From the NCBI RefSeq assembly GCF_028453695.1, contig NC_135773.1, forward strand, positions 11,780,001-11,844,000: a stretch of DNA of 64,000 nt, read 5' to 3'. Source of the stretch: Augochlora pura. Its lineage: Eukaryota > Arthropoda > Insecta > Hymenoptera > Halictidae. Under the pieces are notes generated by a model. That model did not search any database and was not told the origin of the DNA. It was given only the letters and a program-made list of their open reading frames with translations. A program made the position numbers and the translations under genes. Below, piece by piece: positions 58,568 to 64,000 of the stretch; positions within the stretch are counted from its first letter, which is position 1, and every line of letters begins with the position of its first letter.

Positions 58568-61500
58568 TCATGCTTCTATTCTTGCTCTCAACATGGAGAA
58601 GAATGCCATGGAAAATTTGAAGATCTATACAAGAAATTAATACATATTAACAAGAATTAATGTTCGTTTTTCTTATTCATTATTCTCTCATTCCATTTTT
58701 CGTGAAATGAGTCATTTGTAATATGAAATAAATCATATGTAATTAAAATTTATACCAATGAAATAGGGGAGAATTACTACCATGAAGGAGACATATTGTA
58801 TATTGAATGGGACATTACATAATATCCATATATAGACAATTCATTTTTGACAATTAAATATGATAACATAATGAATATCGCTGTTAATTTCATAAGTACT
58901 ATTTTCTAGTATATAGTTAGTACATATTATGTACTAGTATATATGTAAGCTTTACGTTAGATTCAGTATAATACATGTACACTAATTACCCAGTTAAGCA
59001 AGTCTTTTTCGAATAAATCTTGAGCAAACTTTGGTATCGTGCTTTACAATCAAATTATTATAATTTTTGTGCCAAGACCTATTTAAAGCAGAGTTTATTT
59101 TGTATTTGCTACAAATTTGATAGCACCATTTAATGCGGAACTTCTATTGCAAGTATAGAAGGGACACGTAAAATTACATACCGGGTATGTATAAACGGAA
59201 ATCACAGTACTTATAAGATTAATGTCAGCATTACTTTATTTAGACACAAATTGATGAATGGAACTAAATGCACTTTTTAAGACAATCAAGAATAAATCAA
59301 ATAAACGAAGGGGAAATTCATTGACCCTATGCATTCTTGTAATATACAAAACCCATTTTTCAAACTGGAATTTGATATGTCGTTTAGTTCCTTTGTTATC
59401 TTGTTCAAAATAAAAGTTTCCTATTCACGGTAGTGCTCCCCTACATATCAGCTTCTCGTTGTAAATACTGTTTAGCTATTTTATAAACTGTACTTTTGTA
59501 TCATACAAGAAATATTATACGTACCTTAGTAAACCCGAACAATGAAAACTCATAAAATTTTCCGGCTGTTAAACACTCCGTTTTTTGTCCATTTGTCATG
59601 CACATCAACAAAACTCTCCTATCTTTATTTGTCATTTCTTGCCACTCGATATTGTACAGCGCGTCGGCTATATTCTGTGACTAAATGTTACGTTTCTATC
59701 AATATCGCTATACAATAGTAAAATGTATACGTCGAGTTTGAAGCCAATTCTATCGCTTTTGAAATCAATCAAATTGAATTGTAACCAAAATTTAAATTAC
59801 CATATTATCATGTTAAATCAAACACAAACCTCGCAACGAAGTTGTTCGCCAATGTACGAATACAAGTACAAATAAGCAGTCACATCCAGGGTGTACATTA
59901 CAAAATTGGCAGCAGCTACCGGATCTGTATCAAGCGTCTGTAAAATATATTTAAAAAATAATTAAAACCTGATCCGAAAAGATTCATATCCCCGATTTTT
60001 AAGTTTAAAAGAAAGTACTGATGCAATTATTCTTTCTCGCAGAACTATAACTATTTAAATGTTGGAAACATTTCGGAAATTGAAAGTTCAGCGTTTAAAT
60101 ATAGTTTTTGATACCAATGTGTGCCGACTGCTAGAATCTGTCATGTTTTTTTTTCTTTGTCGTGCCAATCTAATCTACGTTTTCGGAACAAAATCAATTA
60201 ACTACATACGGTTAACACAACATACATAGAAAGGCTCAGGCGAGAGGAGCAACTGATGTATTCTATCAGAAGAAGTAGGTAGAAGTTGTTATTTAGAATT
60301 TCTGACATCCTGAAACACCCATAGACGATATTACTATACGATATTACTTTAACAGCACACAGTGAATAGACGATATTTAAAAGAATTTAAGAATATCCAT
60401 AAATTACATAATATCTATCAAGATTTTCTATGTTCACATTTTCCATTTTATAGATATAACAAAGGTTATGAAATAAATTTTTGTTTACAATCATATTTAA
60501 ATGCTTCAATATGTACAATAAATATGGACGTCTTCTCTTACAGCATTAACATGGCACATGTTACGTATAATCAAGACAAACACTGCTAACGTGATGAAAC
60601 TTCCAAGTACTCACTTTCTCAACTCCAAATGTTGGTTCACCACACTTTTAATATCCTTCTGGAAAAGACTCGACGGCTTCGTGGACACGTTTCGGATACG
60701 AAAACATAAAATAGAGAACTTCCCGCAAAGATGTAAGACCATAGTGACGATAAAGCTGACTTCGGCTATGTGAAACATGGCCACATATATCATCGGCAGC
60801 TGGTATACGTATAGAATAAAATAGATAATGATGTTATTTTGATAATCGAAGAAGATATGAGCCTGAAATGGTAGCGTATAGAAAATCGTTGCGTTACTCT
60901 CTCCTGCAAAAATACAATACACGATCAAGCAAAAGATTCAGTAGCGAGCTACGCCAACGGTTACCTGCGTAATACTGAGCTGACAGGTGTATCAACGGAC
61001 GAAAGGACATCAGAATAATGAGAACAAGTTGAAACACTGTCGCGTATTTTCCAAATTTCCAAGAGATGTTGTTGTATTTGTAATACAGCCGTCTCTCCTC
61101 CGCGTTCTTTAGACACGCACCGTTCTGCATTTCCCTCCTGGCTTCGTCCACGACTAGTTTTAAATCATCGCTTGACCAAACGAGAGAAGTTTCGAATATA
61201 ATAGACAATACTATAATCGCCTCCATCAGGGTAAAGATCATCAATTGGAGATTGTCTCGTACGTCATACGCAGCCCAAGTAGACAGTACGATAGTCCAGG
61301 AGAAGTAAAACACTGTCATCTTGAATAACACGGGGATACGTTGCTGTGGCCATATACCGCCACACAAAAAAGTGCGTCGACTATATACGAAAGCGTCTTT
61401 GATTTCGATCGTTTCACCGCTCTACAAAATTTCTCATCAGCCATTTCTTCCTCTGCGCGTGAAAATCCGACGAAATCGATAAAATTGTCACGTATGAAAC

Positions 61501-61728
61501 ACGTCTGTTCTCCGAAGATGCTCTGAATTTTTACAAATTTTAGTAAAATGGTTGCTGCAGAAAGTGTCTGCCAAATCAAAGCAACGAATCATACCGATCC
61601 TGTTAGGCTATGATTATTTTTTCACTTCGATTTCGATCGAAAGAATTTCATTGGAGAGAAGAATGCAAAACACGCGTTTCATACGAAACAAAATGTCACA
61701 AGCAACACTTTGTTCGTCTTACTGCCAT
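58568..61728 (-). CDS. Odorant receptor OR5 of the array, most diverged member
   Basis: Minus-strand exons: 61723-61728 (Met-Ala), 60965-61421, 60615-60903, 60210-60309, 59830-59937, 59525-59680 and 58568-58624. The frame closes to 390 residues. Exon lengths and phases match the other receptors, but the sequence is much further off, for example YNIEWQEMTNKDRRVL against YDTDWTNITNSDRRSL. Retained marks are the N-terminal EIKDAFVYSRRTFLCGGIWP, LYLYSYIGEQL and the last exon FSMAFFSMLRARIE. The initiator exon reads ATG-GCA before GTAAG, giving Ala where the others have Thr. No TATA box is seen at the usual spacing. It is probably the oldest split in the cluster. Confidence 0.9.
61721..61728 (-). 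promoter_or_regulatory. OR5 initiator exon with its splice donor
   Basis: The minus strand reads ATG-GCA-GT, continuing AAGACG. It is the diverged version of the array-wide two-codon first exon and keeps phase 0 into exon 2 at 61421. Confidence 0.75.
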
Positions 61729-64000
61729 CGTGATCCTCTCCCCGAGACCCATTCGCGATTGTCTTCGTGAAGTTCCTTCGCCGAGCTATGACTAGTCAAT
61801 AAATTCAGATATTCAAGTGCAATCAATTTTCGTTTGTCTGACACGTAAACTCCGGGTTTCTCCGTTACCATGAGACTCTTATTATTAATAGAGTTCGAAC
61901 GGTGATTATTGTTGCAAAGAGAGTTGCTACGGATCGCTCCTTCGCCATTGAAATTGCGGGAGAAAAAAGAACGATCGATGCACCATGCATAGTTTAAGCA
62001 TCAAACAATTATGGAAACTTCTCCTGACCGAAGAACAAAAAAGTCGAGATTTCTTATAGTCTGCAGGTTCGTAGAAGGTGTCCCGCGACGTCAGGATTCG
62101 TACAGATTATACTGACGAGAATTGTTCCAACCGTTTTCAATTATTGTGACACGCATTCATATTCATTGTGACGACGGGAAAAACATTCTGTCCAAATAAA
62201 TGGACTGTGACCTGTGTTTCTAAGGTACTGAGTATACATCCCTAACTGCTTCCTGCAGGCCGCTTGTTGCATCAATTGAAGGTGAATATTATGCGAGCTT
62301 CGGCATTCTGATTTCAAATTATAATAATTTCACTACTTCTAAATTTTTCATTATTTTACACAAGTAATATAGATTCTAGCAATGAGGGTAACCGACATGA
62401 TGTCGATACCATCCTTCATTCAAAGTAATTACAACTAACAATATTTTCTGAATACCGATTGTCTAGATCTCACTACAAGAATTTTACTGCTCTAGAGACT
62501 CGGAATAGGGGTCAGAACGAAGCCGGTATTTGTTATGGACTCCTTTTTTACAAAGAGATACTTATTCGACTAAGTCGTACGGAGTGTAAGTCAAGTGATC
62601 GTTACAGAGCAAACGTTTGAATCGGAGAAGTAGAAGAAGAACTAAAGCGAATCAGAATAGAAGCATTTGATCCTTCAAGATGAGAGAGAAGAGCGAGTCG
62701 AAACCTTATGCTCGAGGGTGACACGACGCGTACAATGTTTCGCAGCTCTTATAGCGGAGCTGTTCAACAGGCCCCACGGCAGACAAGAGCAAATCTACGG
62801 AAAAACCGTCTTAGTGAAGTGAGGACGTAAGAAAAGAAAGGTTGACATTTTCATGTTTCCTTCTCACTCACACGCATTGCCATTATATGCCGATCCTGCG
62901 ATGCTCATTTTATTTTACCCAATCTCAACGTAACATACAGTCAATCGCAGTCACATAGTAAATTAAAAAAGATTAAATATCTTTAGAAATGACACTCGGA
63001 CATGATGTAAAACAAAGAATAATTCCATTGAAATAGGTAAGCCAAAGCGGATGATTATCCCTTGGCAAATAATAAGTCCTTTATTAACGATAATCTTCGA
63101 CTTTCGTGTTGTCGAGAAATTACGACCTCCCAAAAGCGTGACTCTAACATCAGCATACAATGGGTCTCAATACAGCCCCACCTCCTCGTGGTGAGACCTG
63201 GGCAACGCCATTTGGCGGCAAAAGGGGCTCTGGTCTTCGGAAGAGTTCTGCGATTGTAAATACTATCTAATTCACACGCATACAGATTTCTTGTAGACAC
63301 TCCTTACAGACATGAGAGTCAATCTCCTAATACAGTGGCGGACACATGTATAAATTCTAGTCTGTCACTGTATGATGAGCTGTGTTTTAAGATTAAGTAC
63401 CAATAAATTAATAAGACATTTAAGTAAAATGTAAAGTCTTTTAAGTAAAAATTCGAGTTTATTACGAATTATATATATGTACGATTATTAACCCCTCGCC
63501 GTGCCATTTTCTTAACAGTTACTGCGATTAGGAATTTTTCAATTGATATAAATTCGCAGAACATTAACATTTATTCCGTGCCTGAATTTACTCGAATATT
63601 TAAATATTAATAACAAGGGATTAGAATTTTATTCCAATTTTAAAGAACAGAATAACATCCATACTTAATCATTTATTACTAGTAATTTTCATCGCGAGTC
63701 GGACTCGTCAAAGTACGGTAAGGGGTTAAAGAAAGCGCCTTAACAAAATATAAATTACACTCCAAAAATCATTGTAAAATCGCATTAAAAAGAAAATTAT
63801 CAACTCACCATTCGCTGCTCATATTTTTGATGGTGACTGAACTGACAATAAACTTTATTTGCGCTATGATAGTGTTCTATATTATAAGATTCACTTTGAT
63901 CGTTTAAACATCTGTACCGTATTTTGTGGCACCCAAATGATAAAGCCCTAAAGCATACTCTAATACGAATGAGATGTACGGAATACTCGATTCTCGCTAA
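61729..64000. other. Region upstream of OR5, no recognised gene
   Basis: These 2.27 kb lie at the upstream end of the receptor array. They contain a family C MITE at 63488-63729. I found no receptor-type last exon here, so the array probably ends at OR5 within this window. A short ATG followed by a GTGAG donor occurs on the minus strand near 63807-63825, but nothing supports it as a gene. Confidence 0.55.
63488..63729. mobile_element. TTAA-flanked MITE, family C
   Basis: Starts TTAA-CCCCTCGCCGTGCC and ends GTACGGTAAGGGG-TTAA. The subterminal GAGTCGGACTCGTC near the right end is shared in diverged form with the family C copy at 16771. Confidence 0.75.

Noticed and set aside
63807..63830. Minus-strand ATG followed by a GTGAG donor (MSSEW) as the first exon of a further receptor
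   Set aside because: It does not match the ATG-ACA/GCA-GTAAG pattern of the array, and no downstream exon was found.
1..64000. CRISPR arrays, tRNA or rRNA genes and bacterial operons
   Set aside because: No regularly spaced direct repeats, no cloverleaf with a convincing T-loop and no rRNA-like sequence were seen. The window is spliced eukaryotic DNA.

Overview
This is a eukaryotic window, almost certainly from an insect and most likely a hymenopteran (bee, wasp or ant). It has spliced genes with GT-AG introns, AT-rich intergenic DNA with GC-rich patches, and a tandem array of insect 7tm_6 odorant receptors built from several small exons. I assembled seven protein-coding genes by following splice sites and checking that the reading frame closes at every junction. 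Nothing in the window is bacterial.

Region 1 (1-27613, plus strand) is dominated by one long gene, the Hippo-pathway FERM protein Expanded. Nine coding exons are placed between 8197 and 27613. The first coding exon (start of FERM lobe F1) was not found. The 8.2 kb before the first placed exon and two large introns (9.2 kb and 3.7 kb) hold microsatellites, GC-rich patches and a cluster of TTAA-flanked miniature transposons. Region 2 (27614-34922) is AT-rich intergenic DNA. Region 3 (34923-41652, plus strand) is a complete 11-exon ABCC-type full transporter (MRP4-like), 1286 residues, with two ATP-binding domains.

Region 4 (42098-61728, minus strand) is a head-to-tail array of five apparently intact odorant receptor genes (386-391 residues). 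All share one seven-exon layout. The first coding exon is only two codons, ATG plus one Ala or Thr codon, followed at once by a GTAAG donor. Four of the five have a TATA-like box 52 bases upstream of the ATG. By sequence OR1 and OR2 form one pair and OR3 and OR4 another, while OR5 is the most diverged. The array ends convergently against the ABC transporter. The last 2.3 kb has no recognised gene.

The window is rich in non-autonomous DNA transposons. At least four TTAA-flanked families look piggyBac-like, with one element nested inside another. There are also a Tc1/mariner-like element and two other inverted-repeat elements. OR2 carries one element in four of its six introns without damage to its coding exons. 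I found no convincing entirely new system. The most notable points are the two-codon initiator exons with fixed promoter geometry, the transposon load of OR2 and the conserved regulatory motifs of Expanded.
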